DNA of 64,000 nucleotides from Heliocidaris erythrogramma (GCA_025617745.1 CM046867.1:24978705-25042704), one strand, 5' to 3'. Positions 44,888 through 58,541 are shown, counted from the stretch's first letter. The notes: generated from the sequence alone by a model not told the origin. Numbers and translations: made by a program.

Positions 44888-45544
44888 GAGATAATTCATT
44901 GGCGGTAAAGAAGCCTAGAATCCTGGAGATACTTTTCGAGCAAAGCCTTCGCATCAGACGCCATAACCTGAAAGGTATGGGGCTCTGATGAAGTCTGAGA
45001 GTGGTAGAAACCTGGGAGACTGAATCACAATCAAGCGGACTGGCCTGTGAGGCTGAATCCCATGAGGCAGACTAATAAATCCATGGATCCCAGCGGGGCA
45101 CCGAGTCCCGCCGGCAGGGAGGGGGGAAGTTCTATAGGTACCGGCTCCGGTTCCAAGTGTCCGGGGTCTGAAACGGGTACATCATCCGACATGTCAACTG
45201 ACAAGGGAGGACTCGCTTCAGACACCGGCAGAAAGGGAGGATCAGTATTCCATCCTTGTCACCCAGTCACAGTCACTCCATGCATAGCACTAGAGGATGA
45301 ACCAGCCAAGCCGTCGCTAACAGCGGGAGAGCAGTGGGGTGTGGAGACAGTGCTTGCACACCCGAAAAAACCTCGGACCCGGTCACACTAGGTGAGCGGG
45401 AAGCCGGGGGATGTGATATTACAAAATTGGCTTCGGTGTGACCGGGGCCCGGCAGCTGTCAAGAGACAGCACCCATGCATAACCGACCTGCGGTCCATGC
45501 CCGACGGGCAGAGGGAGGCGGGCCAGTTTGCTGCTTAGCAGCCC

Positions 45545-45810
45545 TGCTGATACACGACTCCACAGCAGTCCCCACGCCATAGGCAGGAGAGGGAGGCCGG
45601 GAAGTCTCAGCAAGCTTCCGTTTCACAGTCCCTATGCCGACGGCAGTAGTGGAGGTGAAGACGGGAATCTGTCCGACCTGCAGTCCCTACGCCGGAGGCA
45701 ATAGTAGAAGCAGGAATGACGGAAGGTCTAGCGACCTTACTAGTTAGCGACCGTACTAGCGAGCGTCCGTCCCACAGTCCCTATGCCATAGGCAATAGTG
45801 GAGGTGGGAA
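45545..45810. repeat. CAGTCCCTATGCC minisatellite
   Basis: Four degenerate units of the form CAGTCCCTATGCCATAGGC followed by AATAGTGGAGGTG lie near 45564, 45627, 45680 and 45773. Each contains a small GCC..GGC palindrome. Confidence 0.7.
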
Positions 45811-46344
45811 GGATGCTTTTCTTACCTGCATTTGTCCGCCCTAGCTTGCCCAGCACAAAAGTGCGGGCAAAGCGGACAAATTATCTGAGCAGGAGCACAG
45901 GTTGCCCTTCTTCTCCAATCCCGCCATGTTCGACCCACTAGAAGGTGTGGTCGATACGGGAGCTTCCGCCGAACTAACAGGGGTTAGTTCGGGAGGAGGG
46001 GGAGGAGGGTTGCCAGATGAGAAGTCACTATGAAATACAAAATTGTTACGGTATTACACTCAAACACAGGGATATGCACTCGACACAAGCAACCATGCCC
46101 GAACTTATGCAAATGAAGCAAGACGGGGCAGAGCAGCCCAAGTAATACAGCAAAGTGAATGCGTGTGGCTGGCTACGAAAGAGGAAAAATGTTCGAAGAA
46201 AAGAACCCAATTTTCCTTCCAAATAAACAAACGTGACTCATAGGAGCCGCTCAAAATGTCAGAAAACACATTTGAACGGAAAATTTGATGAGATATTGGA
46301 TCCAAAACGTGCAAAACAGAGTAAGAGAAAGAGGAGGAATGTGC

Positions 46345-46381
46345 ACGCACATCTGGCAACGTGCACGGAGGAAGGCGGCGT

Positions 46382-46414
<33 letters not shown>

Positions 46415-46510
46415 TATGCACTTTTTGTGACCTTTTTTGTACTTGAATGGCTTGCGTAGTCGGAAGACTAGCAATATTAGGCAGATACATTGATTTATTG
46501 TGGTAAATCG
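46345..46510. repeat. 5' terminal repeat of DIRS copy 3 with 30-base G run
   Basis: It is the reverse complement of the left repeat (43610-43765), including GGAGGAAGGCGGCGTC, the homopolymer and GTAGTCGGAAGACTAGC. The homopolymer is 30 G here (46384-46413) against 15 C at 43711-43725. Confidence 0.75.
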
Positions 46511-49326
46511 TGTGTACTGCCCCAGGTGGTTACAGAATATGCAGTAGCCCATTCACAGATGAAACACTTACCAGTTTAACAATTAATGGATATATACAAG
46601 AAAATAGAACAGTCAATGTAATATTACAAATTACATTTTGTTTTCAAAGAATCATTAACGCTGGAAAATGGAGTATACAGGTATGGCAACTGCCTCTTTT
46701 ATGGACAAACAGCATTCCTAGAAATTAGGCCAGCCTCAAAGCAACACTGGACAACTGGAATTTCTCACAGTATCATTTTTCTTTGGAATTACTCAATAAA
46801 AGTCTCTGGTTCATACAAGGGTAGTATATTCCAGCATATTTCACACATTTAATAATACTGAAAGGAATATCACTTTGACATTAACACAAGCAAGTATTTC
46901 TGACCTATTTTCCTAATTCTGTCATAACATTTTTTCACACTTCTGGCAAGCCACATAAAATGGACATTTGTGGTCAATTTCCAAGACAGAATTAGAGCAT
47001 GGTACATGTAGGCACACTTTATGCATACACATTTATAGTGTAAAATAAACACAAAATCATATAGCATCTTATTCAAATTTTTATGTGTACAGTACGTCAT
47101 GTAAAGTGTGATTTATAGGTTAATTTGCATAAACATCAATTATCTTATTTTAAGTCACCATGGAAGTCACCATAAAAATATATAATGATAAAATAAATTA
47201 TACTTTTCAGTCATTTGATATTGGATGGGTAACACAAGAGTTTAAAAAAGACAGACACATTAAATAATTTAGACATTGCTTCAAAGACCTTCAATTTTTT
47301 CACCTCTCATTTGTATATAATGTAAATGTTATTTTCTGGGTAAAGTGATGCAATGATTAACCAGATTGGAAACAAATTTTATAGCATTTTCAAATGAGCT
47401 GACACCTGTGCATCAACATTCAATTCTGATTGCAACATTGTCTGAAATTTTTCATGAAATGAAATATAATAGAGAAGTATGCTACTACACTTGCTTCAAG
47501 TAACAAACTGTATTTTGTTAAATTTCTACTGAAGAAAATCATACTTGATCGCTATTCATGAAATGGATAAATGTGCATTTTGATCACCTACAGGAAGTCC
47601 TACTTTTTGTAGTATCAAATTAAAAGCAACACCATATCCGAAACAAGTATCATCAAATGCTGTACTTGACAAGGGCATCTGGAAATGTATTCTGTTCATT
47701 ATGTTATGCAAATTTCAAAGGTGTCTCCTTTGCATTGTGTGTAATAGCATGAAGCCAGGTAACTGTATAAGTGTGCTGAATGCTAATGAGACAGGTTCGT
47801 AGATCTGTAACACGAATGCTTTTGAGTGCAGAAATGGGAGCTTTCAAGGGTATAATAGAACATAGAATGGCTTTTGTCTTATCTGATGATGAAAGTTAAG
47901 CTAATGCTTTCATCGTCAACTGAAAATGAGCTTTCAGCTTCTGATTGTATATGATAGAGCATTTAAAAGAGGTGCTTAATGGAAGATCATGTTCTGTTTT
48001 GCTGTGTTTTTTATGTCTTCTGACTTTTTCCGGGAGACGCTTTGCAACTCATCCATGATCCTCTGCTACTTCATCCGAACTTGTACAGTCCTTGCAGAGT
48101 GATGGTTTCGTCACTTCAAACCTGGTTTCTAGGAGTATTCAACTCCGTTCACACTGCCTGTGAACTACATTTTCTCATTCTCTCCACAAGCCTGTTCACT
48201 TGGCAAACTCTTACTTTGTATGATCCAATAGAAATGTGCATGTTACCACAGGTAGGGAATAGGGAATAGGTAAAAAGGAAGGTGAATGTGAACTAAAATG
48301 ATCAATGCAAAGCAAAGTGGATCATGTGAATGCCCCACTGCAGAAGACTTATCCCAGGACTTCTTGTGCGAGATTCGGTCGGCTTCGTGCAGTCTGAAAT
48401 ATAATCCCAGTAGTCCAACGGATGCGTTCGATGCACAAACTATGTGTACGAGTGAATGGGGCTTACGCAATCCTGACTTTCCCCACAGCCGCCTGGCGGC
48501 GTATCCCTTTAACTCTTACTGTGCCACGGGGTTTAGCTCTCTTCAAAATTTTACCAAAATGTGAACAATGCTTACTTTTCAAACGTCTGCACTTCATTAA
48601 CCATCTGTTATTTCACAAAATATTGTGTACAAAAGTTGTAGGAAATTTATTACCATTTCTTATGATACCAAACATTATTACTTTACCCAACTTTATGCAT
48701 AAGAATGATTGAAAATTATATTTGAGTTTCTTTTTTGTGCATTATATTTTGTTTTCTCATTTGTTTACTATTGTTTAATGTTGAAAGGTAATATCTTTTT
48801 AAAAATCTGAAATTTTGTCTGAAATTTTCTATGGTAGCATATAATTATAACCATACATTCAGACTGCTTGATTTATGCTCAAAATTTTGATATACATGTA
48901 CATTGATCACCATATACCTTTCCTGAGGTCGAGCAGTTGGTGAATGAAAATGACAAGTCTATCTATCAAATATACGTGACATCATCACTGAAAGAGTTAA
49001 AAAAAAAGCATGCAACAGCCTTTTAGTAAGATACATAGAATATAAAGGTAAATTATACATTAACATTCCCTGTATTTTCTGGAGAGGGAAGCTGCCTCTC
49101 CACTTGAAGAAAGAGTGTTGAGTGCAGAGATGCTCATCAAGAGTGCTACTCTTATGTAAACATGTTTTGGTAGAGGCGGCAAAACTGCAGATTGTGGCGC
49201 CAAGAGGTGGATGTAATGTGTGAGTGTTAGAGAAAGAGAGATAACAGAGGGCAATAAAGGTATTATGAGTGGAAGAGTCAGTAGTACTGGCTGGGGCATA
49301 CAAACGATAAGAGAGGCAAAGAGTGT

Positions 49327-49357
<31 letters not shown>

Positions 49358-50100
49358 TGGCGTGAGAAAAGGAAATATACGATAATATAAGATATAATAT
49401 ACCCCTTACAGCTTCCAGACCTTCCTTCATGTTTTATGCACCATATAGTGCTACCAGTTTATGTCTCCTTCCCCGCCCCTACATGCAGCTACACTAAAGC
49501 TACAGCACTATATGAATGAATGTGAAGGGTTTGTTTGAATTAACTAAGCAACTTTCACAGATTAACTTGACTTGTTTTGCCAGCATAACTAGGTAGGTTC
49601 ATTAATTCCAGTTGGTCTAGAACATGGGGAAGCCTGGGATATTTTTTAACCACTCAAATCAAATGCAATCTGTATTTAGTTTCATTGTTTTGTAGTTATA
49701 TAGTCACAGTGTGGTAGTACTGTCAGTTACCATAAAGACCATGGGCAAAGATACAATAATACATGAAAGTTAGAGAACAGGTAATAGGACTAGATGAATT
49801 CTTGACTGCGCGCAGTCGAAATTTATGCCTCCGCCTGTGCCAGATCAGAAATACAGCCCTGGAAAAAATTATTAGAACAAGCTTCTGTAATAAGGGTACT
49901 ATAATATGCATACAAAATTATAAAAAATGATTTGTCTTTGTACTTCATTGAATAAATACCAATTCCAGCAATTATACCTTGCTTTCATGATATTTTATTT
50001 CCTTGTTACCACAAATAAACATTATCAGTAACCATTCTTGGTATAATAATTTTTTCCATAGCTGTATATCACACATTCATGTTGATTTGTTTTAAATTTG
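46511..50100. other. Unique AT-rich DNA, no gene recognised
   Basis: No supported gene. The stretch 48040-48560 has a more even base composition and an 88-codon frame (48298-48564) without recognised motif. (GT)n followed by a 17-base G run lies at 49323-49357. Confidence 0.45.
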
Positions 50101-50104
50101 ATTG

Positions 50105-50850
50105 AACAAGAATAAAAAGCCTCTAATTACATGTTAATTGACCTCTTTGACATTTTACCTTACACCTTAAACCCAAAAGTCTAATCACTCTATCTCCTCC
50201 TAGTCATGAATACAAAATAGTTGACATATGGTGATAACAAAAGGTAAAACAAATTCAGTTGATGGCTCAAACTGTTCTTGAAATATTGTGATAACCAGAA
50301 TAAAAAGCCTCTAATAATATGTTAATTGACTTCTTTGACATTTGACCTTACACCTTATAACCCAAAAGTGTGATGACTTTATCTCTTCTAGTCATGAATA
50401 CAAAATAGTTAAGATATGGTGATAATAAAGCTAAAAAACCCATTTATTTCACATACACCTGTATAATGACCTCTATGACCTGTCACCTTTGACCTACATG
50501 AACAAAAATCTAATCAGTTTGTCTCATTATGGTGATGCATACTAGTTCCATGTTTGAAGTTAATGGATCAAATGGATCAAATATCACGTTAAGGCTAAAA
50601 CCTGCTATTTCAGAATTGACCTCTTTGAGCTTTGACCTTTGACCTACGTATCCTAAAATCTAATCAGATCATCTTTCTATGGCGATACATACTAGTACCA
50701 AGTTTGAGGTTCATACCTTGTATGGTTCTTGAGATAAGGCTAACACCTGCAATTTCAGAAATTGACCTGTGACCTTTGACCTTTGACCTACATACCCCAA
50801 AATCTAATTGATTGCCTTGCTATGGTGATACATACTCAGTTTGACCAAAG
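50105..50850. repeat. Diverged tandem repeat rich in TGACCT
   Basis: About five units of 140-190 bp carry, in order, TTGACCTCTTTGAC, TTTGACCTACATACC, CCAAAATCTAATC and TATGGTGATACATACT, plus GTTCTTGAGATAAGGCTAA in some. GCCTCTAATTACATGTTAAT recurs 188 bp later as GCCTCTAATAATATGTTAAT. It is non-coding. Confidence 0.7.
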
Positions 50851-50859
50851 CACTTACAG

Positions 50860-51130
50860 TATTATTACCCCGGTCACTGGATCCAATTGCGATTCTGCAC
50901 ATTACAGTGCACATTGTCCACTCCTCTGGGGAGCATTCCAGTTTCCAAGCGTGCACATGCTAATCCAACCACAATGACGTTCGCATCCTACCGGGTACCC
51001 ATTTGACACCTGGGTGGAGAGGAGCAATGTGGATAAAATGCCTTGCCCAAGGGCATAAGTGCTGTGCCGGGGTTCGAACCCATGACCTTTGCATTCACAG
51101 TCAAGTGATTAAACCACTCAACTACGACAC
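50860..51130 (-). mobile_element. tRNA-derived SINE
   Basis: On the minus strand the 5' end has an A-box-like GTAGTTGAGTGGTTTAATC (about 51105-51125) and a perfect B box GGGTTCGAACCCC (about 51070-51085). The body continues with CCTTGCCCAAGG- and CACCTGGGTGGAG-like text. The 3' part (CTCCCCAGAGG, CCGGGGTAATAATACTGT) recurs, diverged, in the insert at 60471-60660. Confidence 0.75.
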
Positions 51131-54100
51131 TCTGTTTCATGATATTTGTAAAAATGTAAGATACAAATAACAAATAATTAATAATTTGATGAAATGTATG
51201 TTGTCTGTTTGTGTAGTAAGAATTCTAGGAAAACTATTCCGTGGAGGATCACATCAAACAACTACCCCTGGGAAACTAGCCCCCCCCCCCCCCCCCCGAC
51301 AACTACTCCTGGAAAATTCCTGCATGGCAATACCCCTTAATTTTACCACATAGGCAGAGAAACTGTGGAAGTTCCTTAAGGGGTTGTACCGATATACAAT
51401 TATGGAATTGTGCCCCAAAGAATATGTGCACATATTTGCAAACTCTATAGTAAGTTCATATCTACTCTTGATAAACATACTTTTAAAAAGTCTATGTTAT
51501 AGAACTACACACTGAAATGCTGCAGTGCTTAGAATTATACATACTCATTGAAACCCATGTACCCACCTCATTAATAACTGAGCCATTCAAGGACACAGTA
51601 CTAAGTAACAAATGAATATAATGTTATGACAGCTACAATTGATAAATCTGATCAATCACATCTGCAGTTGGCTTAATTCTTACACCCCTCTCCATCATAG
51701 CAGCCAGTTTGAGTTTCTCAAAATACACAGTGAAGGAAGTTCCACGATTGCACCTGGGACGATATGTATGTCAACAGTGAACAGGGGAAAAAATCAAAAA
51801 CATCCAGCTGGCAATTACAACTGACCACTTGCAAGAACAAGCATGATTTACTTTTCACTTGTCAGTAAAGGAAATTTGTTCTGCCATTATATAATTGCCG
51901 TCAAAACAATGATTATCTCTATCTCTCTTTGCCTCCCACTCTTACGTTGTATCCCCTTAAATAATATGAGAGCCTAAAGAATACTGATTAAGAAGTCTGT
52001 CAGGGGGTTTGATTAAACATAAAATTTGCTTGTTGAAGATGATGTTGTGCACTGGTTGTTTAATTGCATTGTCAAAAAATGCATCTAGAAGTTATAATAA
52101 AAGATGATTATAGAATAGAAATATTGGCACATATGAGGTTTGGGAATCAACATTGTTATTAAAAACAACCAACTAATTCAATCACCCCCTTGTGGGCCGT
52201 TGGAGACAAATTGAATAAATTTATTTATGACATAATTCAATCATGTTGTAAATCACTGCACTGAAATTCATGTATGTGCACCTGATGAAACGCAATTTAA
52301 TAGTAGAATATTCATTCAGAAAACTTGGTTAAGATGCATGTCTGATTTATATTGAAATAGTAAAGCCTGAGTGCTGAACCAATCATATAAGGTCTCTATC
52401 AATAGGAATAAAAAGGTCAAGTTTTTTTCAAAAAATTGCATGCATGACAACGCAATAGATTTCTTGCTGTGTCATCAAAGTATATACCGGTAGCTAGGAT
52501 TTTTCATTAATATATGTATGAAACTACTGGCTTGGAAACATGAATGAAAAATTATGAAATGCTATCAATTGAGAGCAAATAAATCAACTCTTCGTGCTAA
52601 AGAGGTTTGGAAGAGGGGAAAAGGGTATGTGCAGCAAATGAAACGCAGTCCCTTGGGTTAAATGGTAGAATATTCAATCAGAAAATAAGGCAAATATGCA
52701 CACATGATTTATGCTGAAAAATTACAGGCTGAATAATTAATTCGCCCAAATCTTTTTCAATAGCGGTGATATTTAACCCATGAATGTGAATGACATTCTG
52801 ATGATATTGAGAAGAAAAACATGTTGAGATTTTTCAGTAATGATCTCTGCTAAGAGCCACAACGGTGTTAATAGACATATTAGAGCATGTGAATTAATGC
52901 CCATTTAGCAGCTATTGGGTGAAAAAGAAATGAATGTTTGATACATACGGAGGAAATTAACCCAGAATTACAAGACCAAGTAATGCTATGTTCAAGTTGG
53001 TAAAATGTAAATAAATGTGGGATTAACTACTGTTGCGTTGATGTGATGTGTTACAAAGAGACACGGTTATGTTCAGTCACAAATTACTCCTCTAAACAAT
53101 CTTCTTGTCAATTATTCCAGTATGAATTAATCATTCTCAATTGCTCTGAAACAAAGAGGAAACATGTGAAAATGAGGATTTTCTACAAAATCTTTTTCTG
53201 TATATGATTTTTGGCAATTGGAAAAAAATCAAGAAATTATAGGCCAAAAGTAAATTTACAAAGTCATTTCCTCACAAAATATACTGAATTGATATGCATG
53301 GTATAATTGGAAAAAACATGAAATGTTTATCTTCTTCTGTTTGTAACACAATCCTACAAAGAAGAAAAGAAGCATGCATGTGAAAATAAATGAAGGGTTA
53401 GGAAAATAAATACTGTTCTTATCTTCTCTAAAGCTATCAAAACTGCAAATACACTGGCCTAGCAAGAGTTAATTAGATAAGAAGCAGTAAATGTGTAACC
53501 TAAATATTGATACAGTATACATGTGTAGTTAACATTTTAAGCATTTATGTGAAATCATAGGAAACATTTTGTCTGCATAGTAATATCAATTCCATTTCCA
53601 AATAAAAATAAGGCATCACTGAGAGCAACAATGTCCGTTATGACCACAATGAAATTAGAATCTAAATGAATCCCCCTTAACATGAAAGAAACTGATCTGG
53701 CAAGAAAACTTATTTCCTACTCTAAAGTAAAGTAGAGAGCAAATTATTGCTCATGCTTAAAAAGACAAAAGAAAGGTAGAAGAGTTAATATTCACCACAT
53801 TTCATTTGTCACTTTTCATTCTTTTCTATGAACATATTAATTTATATCATATATCAAAACTTATATGCCTACTTATCAGATGCACAGCTGGTGAGAACCT
53901 TTTCTTTTTATGAACAATTCCCAACCTTTCATTTCAGAGATACACATGGAATAAAAATAAAAGGGGAAGGTCTGCTTTCCTATTGAAATCTAATTAATCC
54001 ATTCATTATTACTGGTTTTTCCAAACAGGAGGAGGAGGCTATATGGCAGGCCACTACACATCACATACACTAATATTGATACTCTGTTCTTCTCATTAGT

Positions 54101-54480
54101 TCCTTCCTAATTTTGCTAAGATCTTGTGATATTGATTTCACCCTTTTCTAATTCAGGTATCCCTTTCCGCGTAATTCGACCGGAGTGTCATGAAAGTGGG
54201 TAATTGTGAATGCCTCTGGAGAAATATCCTATGCATTAATAACATAATAAGTAAATTTCACCAAGCTCACATTCTGTGATTATTGGGGGATGTTCACTTT
54301 GTATCTTTCACACCATTCTGTCTTGAACTTTGTTGAGTTTTTACTCAATGCTGGGACATACATATCTCATATACAATCATTTCTTAAAGGATAAACTAGA
54401 ATTAAGTACTAGAATTAAAACCATCATCAAAGCCAGTCTGTTCATGTTGGGGGAGTTGGGGGAATAATAATAATAATAAT
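51131..54480. other. Unique AT-rich DNA, no gene recognised
   Basis: No supported gene. An 18-base C run lies at 51280-51297. The stretch ends with an AAT microsatellite (54464-54480) directly before the tandem array. Confidence 0.5.
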
Positions 54481-56281
54481 AACTAGAATTTAATTCGTCA
54501 TGAGGACGAATTAGGTGATCTGTCTTTCAATTTGTACGATCATGATTGTAATCAGGATGATCATAATAATGGGGAAATGGTAAACTGAAGATAGGATGTC
54601 AAGAATACCATGAATGGAGATGTTTCGTGAGGACAGGAATGTAGCAAAATGTGTAACGGTCATTGTAAAATGTTTATGGTGATGATGATAATGGTGATTA
54701 TGATGATTATAATGATAGAATGATGATGATGATATAATAATAGCGATGATGATCATGATGGTGATGATAATAATGATGATGATACAGGATACTTGGGAGA
54801 TTAACCATATAGCTCTAATACAGGACAGGAAATCACAATTTCCGTAGGGTTGTACACAAACTACTGTACACTACTTTCTAATAGACATAATACGGAAAAT
54901 ATGGCAGTTTATTACATGATTTGTGATTTTTTTATGTTACAATAGTCGAAGAGAATGGTAAAATGACAGGCAAAAAAAGCCAAAAAAAAAAAATTGTTAT
55001 GGACCCACCGGGGATCGAACCTGGGTCACCTGCATGGGAGGCAAGTGCTTTGACCAATAGACCAAAATATTTCCCATAGAGATAACACGTAAACGAAAAA
55101 CAGGATTCTCAAATCCCATTTGGTAGTTCAAAATTGGGCATGATCCCGACATCTGATCAAAAATTGGAGGGCTTACTAATAAAAGCTTATAGTCTCAGCT
55201 ACAACATATTAAAATCTGGAAGGAAATAGACCAAAAATAACTGAGATACTGCTCAGAGAACGATGTCATGTAGATTCATGATTCGAAAAAAAAATCATCT
55301 TCCATAGACATAACACGCAAAAAGGGGAAATTCTGACATGTCGTTTTTAATTGAAAATTTCAATATGATTACGTCATCAAAATGGAAAACGGTGGTAACT
55401 GATCTTGTAGAGAATTGTCTCAGCTATAACATATCAAAATCTGGGCGAAAAACGACCAATAATTTACGAATCTAGAGCCAAATTTGCATAAATGTGATGA
55501 CGTCAAAACATGAAAAATGGAAATTTTGATTTCTGGCGCCATTTTGATGACATCATGTTTATAAGGGTCAAATGATACATGAAATGAAATCTGTGATTCA
55601 TACCCTACCTGATGATGACAAAAAATTAGGGGGTTTGTGGACTATTTAAAGAGCTAGAGTTAATTTTGTAGAGGCATGTTTTTGCACGTTTTTACGTTAT
55701 TTTCGCCATAGATGCGCGCACGGATTTTGAACTTTGACGCGCCCGTACGACCTTATTATTGATCAAAATTGATTCCAAGTTGATGGAAATGATGAAGAAA
55801 AGTGTCAGGATTGGAAATCAATCGAAAAAACAGCGTTTTAACGTTATTTATGACTTGCGCGCGCGTAAAGCGCGCGCGCGGACGCTTACGCACGGACATT
55901 TTTGAAATGCTCAAAATGACCTGAAACGTGTCCAGACTTGATCCTACGTGATTTTGAGCATTTTTAAATTTTGACGCGCGCATACGCGCACGTCCTGACC
56001 TCTAGATGACCTGTGAGGACATGACTTGATGACCCGTCATGTGAAGTTTATGTGATGTGAATATAGTTGATATTTGATTATCGATTATGAAGATATAATC
56101 AATCTTGTAAATTTACAAAATGGCGTCTTGATGACGTCACGATGACCTGATGACCTCCAAAAGCTTAATGGACCATGTCCATGATTGACCTCATACATGA
56201 CATGAAACTCGATGATATTGACCTGGCCGATTTTGAGATTTATTGGGAACAAGAATTTGTAATAAAAAGAAATATTAAAAA
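54481..56281. mobile_element. Array unit A
   Basis: It starts with the 5' hairpin AATTCGTC-ATGAG-GACGAATT and TTAGGTGATCTGTC. A GAT-type microsatellite lies at 54675-54785, a tRNA-like cassette at 55001-55076 and a CpG hairpin at 55857-55885. It stops in an A-rich tract without the 3' hairpin, where unit B begins, so it is truncated or interrupted. Confidence 0.7.
55001..55076 (-). ncRNA. tRNA-like Pol III cassette in unit A
   Basis: On the minus strand, an A-box-like TGGTCTATTGGTC is followed by an anticodon-like stem (CTTGC/GCAGG) with loop CTCCCAT, giving CCC as in a glycine tRNA. A B box GGTTCGATCC follows, and about 15 bases beyond the final GGACC-complement lies a T run (plus-strand A run at 54982-54993) that could terminate Pol III. 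The acceptor stem does not pair, so it is a tRNA-derived sequence and not a working tRNA gene. Confidence 0.55.
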
Positions 56282-58541
56282 CTAGAATTTAATTCGTCAT
56301 GAGGACGAATTAGGTGGTCTGTCTTTCAATTGGTATGATCATCATTGTAATCAGGATGATCATAATAATGGGGAAATACTAAACTGAAGATAGGAAGTCA
56401 AGAATGCCACGCATGGAGATGCTTCTTGAGGACAGGAATGTAGAAAATGTGTGGAACGGTCATTGGAAGATGTGATAATATTTGTGGAAGATAACAATCA
56501 TGATAATGGTGATGATTATCATGATAAAGGTGATATAATAATGGTGATGACAATAATAATAGCAATGATGATCATGACGGTGATGATATTATATCATCAT
56601 CATCATGATGAATATCATCATGACAGTGATGATGATAATGATGTTGAAGATAATCATGATGATGATCATTATATCATCATGACAGTGCTGATGATAATGA
56701 TGTTGATAATTATCATCATCATCATGAATATCATCATGACAGTGATGATAATGAAGTTGATGATAATCATCAGCATCATCATGAATATCATGACAGTGAT
56801 GATGATAATGATGTTGAGGATAATCATCATCATGAATATCGTGACAGTGATGATGATAATGATGTTGAGGATAATCATCATCATGAATATCGTGACAGTG
56901 ATGATGATAATGATGTTGATGATAATCATGATGATCATCATGATTATCATCAACATCATTATCATTTTGAGAAATTGTGATATCAAATAGGACTTATGAT
57001 ATTGCAGGATAGCTTTAATACACTTCAGGGAATCAGATTTTCCATAGGGTTACACATAAACTACTGCACACTACTTTCTAATAGACATAACATGCAAAAT
57101 AAGACATTTTATTACTTTGTTTGTGATTGCTTATGTTATAATAGTCGAATAAGATGGTAAAATGAAAGGCAAAAAGAAGCAAAAAAAAAAAAAAAAAAAT
57201 TTAATGGACCCACCGGGGATCGAACCTGGGTCACCGGAATGAGAGGCAAGTGCTTTGACCAATATACCAAAACATTTCCCATAGAGATAACACGCAAACG
57301 AAAAACGGGATTCTGAAATTCCATTTTGTAGTGAAAAATTGGGCATGATCCCTACATCTGATCAAAAATTGGAGACCACATTTGTAAAAGCTTATAGTCT
57401 CAGCTATAACATACTAAAATCTGGAAGAAAATATACCAAAAACAACTGAGATACAGCTCAGAGAACAATGTCATGTAGATTCATGATTCGAAAAAAAATC
57501 ATCTTCCATAGACATAACACGCAAATAGGGAAAATTCTGACATGGCATCTTTAATTGAAAATTTCACTGTGATGACGTCATCAAAATGAAAAACCGTGAT
57601 AATTGATCTTGTAGAGAATTGTCTCAGCTATGACATAGCAAAATCTGGGCGAAAAACGACTAATTATTACGAAACTAGAGCCAAATTTGCATAAATGTGA
57701 CGGCGTCAAAACATGAAAATTGGAAATTTTGAATTCTGGCGTCATTTTGATGACGTCATAATGTTTATAAGGGTCAAATGATACATGAAATGAAATCTAT
57801 GATTCATACCCTACGTGATGATGACAAAAAAATTGATGGTTTGTGGACTATTTAAAGAGCTAGAGTTAATTTTGTAGAGGCATGTTTTTGCACGTTTTGA
57901 CGTTATTTTCGCCATAGACGCGCGCACGGATTTTGAACTTTGACGCGCCCGTACGACCTTATTATTGATTGAAATTGATTCCAAGTTGATGGAAATGATG
58001 AAGAAAAGTGTCAGGATTGTAAATCAATCGAAAAAACAGCGATTTAACGTTATTTACGACTTGTGCGCGCGTAAAACGCGCGCGCGGACGCTTACGTACG
58101 GATATTTTTGAAATGCTCAAAATGACCTGAAACGTGTGCAGACTTGATCCTACGTGATTTTGAGCATTTTTAAATTTTGACGCGCGCGTACGCGCACGTC
58201 CTGACCTCTAGATGACCTGTGAGGACATGACTTGATGACCCGTCATGTGAAGTTAATGTGATGTGAATATAGTTGATTTTTGATGATCGATTATGAAGAT
58301 ATAACCGATCTTGTAAATTTACAAAATGGCGTCTTGATGACGTCACGATGACCTGATGACCTCCAAAAGCTTAATGGACCATGTCCATGATTGACCTTAT
58401 ACATGACATGAAACTCGATGATATTGACCTGGCCGATTTTGAGATTTGGTGGCCACAAGAATTTGTCATAAAGAGAAGAAATAAAAAGAAAATTCTGACA
58501 AAATTAAAAGGTGATCTGTCGATACCGACAGACCACCTAAC
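56282..58541. mobile_element. Array unit B
   Basis: It is a full-length unit: 5' hairpin, long GAT/ATC tract (56465-56970), tRNA-like cassette (57206-57271), CRE palindromes, CpG hairpin near 58070, and the 3' palindromic hairpin TCTGTCG-ATAC-CGACAGA with outer arm GACAGACCACCTAA ending at unit C. Confidence 0.7.
57206..57271 (-). ncRNA. tRNA-like Pol III cassette in unit B
   Basis: It has the same A and B boxes as unit A. The anticodon-like loop reads CTCTCAT and its stem is partly lost. A T run of about 19 bases (plus-strand A run 57181-57199) follows. Confidence 0.5.

Larger units (their letters stand above)
44660..46020 (-). pseudogene. DIRS gag-like remnant, copy 3
   Basis: It lies in the gag position and shares GGCTGCCCCTTGAGGGAACA and GGGGCCAGGG text with copy 0 (1200-1290). 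No long frame survives, and the Pro/Gly/Ser-rich frames on both strands are short. It contains a 23-bp inverted repeat (44827-44887) and a degenerate minisatellite (45545-45810). Confidence 0.45.
43600..46510 (-). mobile_element. Deleted DIRS-like element (copy 3)
   Basis: Both termini (GAACTGATTCTATCATTTGC at the left, TTTATTGTGGTAAATC at the right), both inverted repeats and the ICR are present in the same orientation as copies 1 and 2, but the element is only about 2.9 kb. Between recombinase remnants (44020-44640) and gag-like DNA (44660-46020) the RT and RNase H are missing. It is divergent from copies 1 and 2 and closer to copy 0 in its termini and gag-like text. It could only move with proteins from elsewhere. 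Confidence 0.8.

Noticed and set aside
48298-48564. 88-codon frame as a possible host exon
   Set aside because: Composition is mildly gene-like but there is no domain, splice context or signal that I can recognise.
54483-54520. Hammerhead ribozyme at the start of each array unit (CGTCATGAGGACGAATTAGG)
   Set aside because: CATGAGGACGAA looks a little like a hammerhead core, but the invariant CUGAUGA box and GAAA placement are absent on both strands. It is a plain hairpin.
55001-55076. A functional tRNA-Gly(CCC) gene
   Set aside because: The acceptor ends do not pair and the anticodon stem is lost in three of four copies.
56451-56990. 179-codon frame rich in Met, Ile, Asp and His, and similar frames at 60917-61401
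   Set aside because: It translates a GAT/ATC microsatellite in all frames and strands; no gene.
57131-57346. Frames repeating ALASHSGDPGSIPGGS in the array units
   Set aside because: They read through the tRNA-like cassette; similar peptides arise from translated tRNA sequence.
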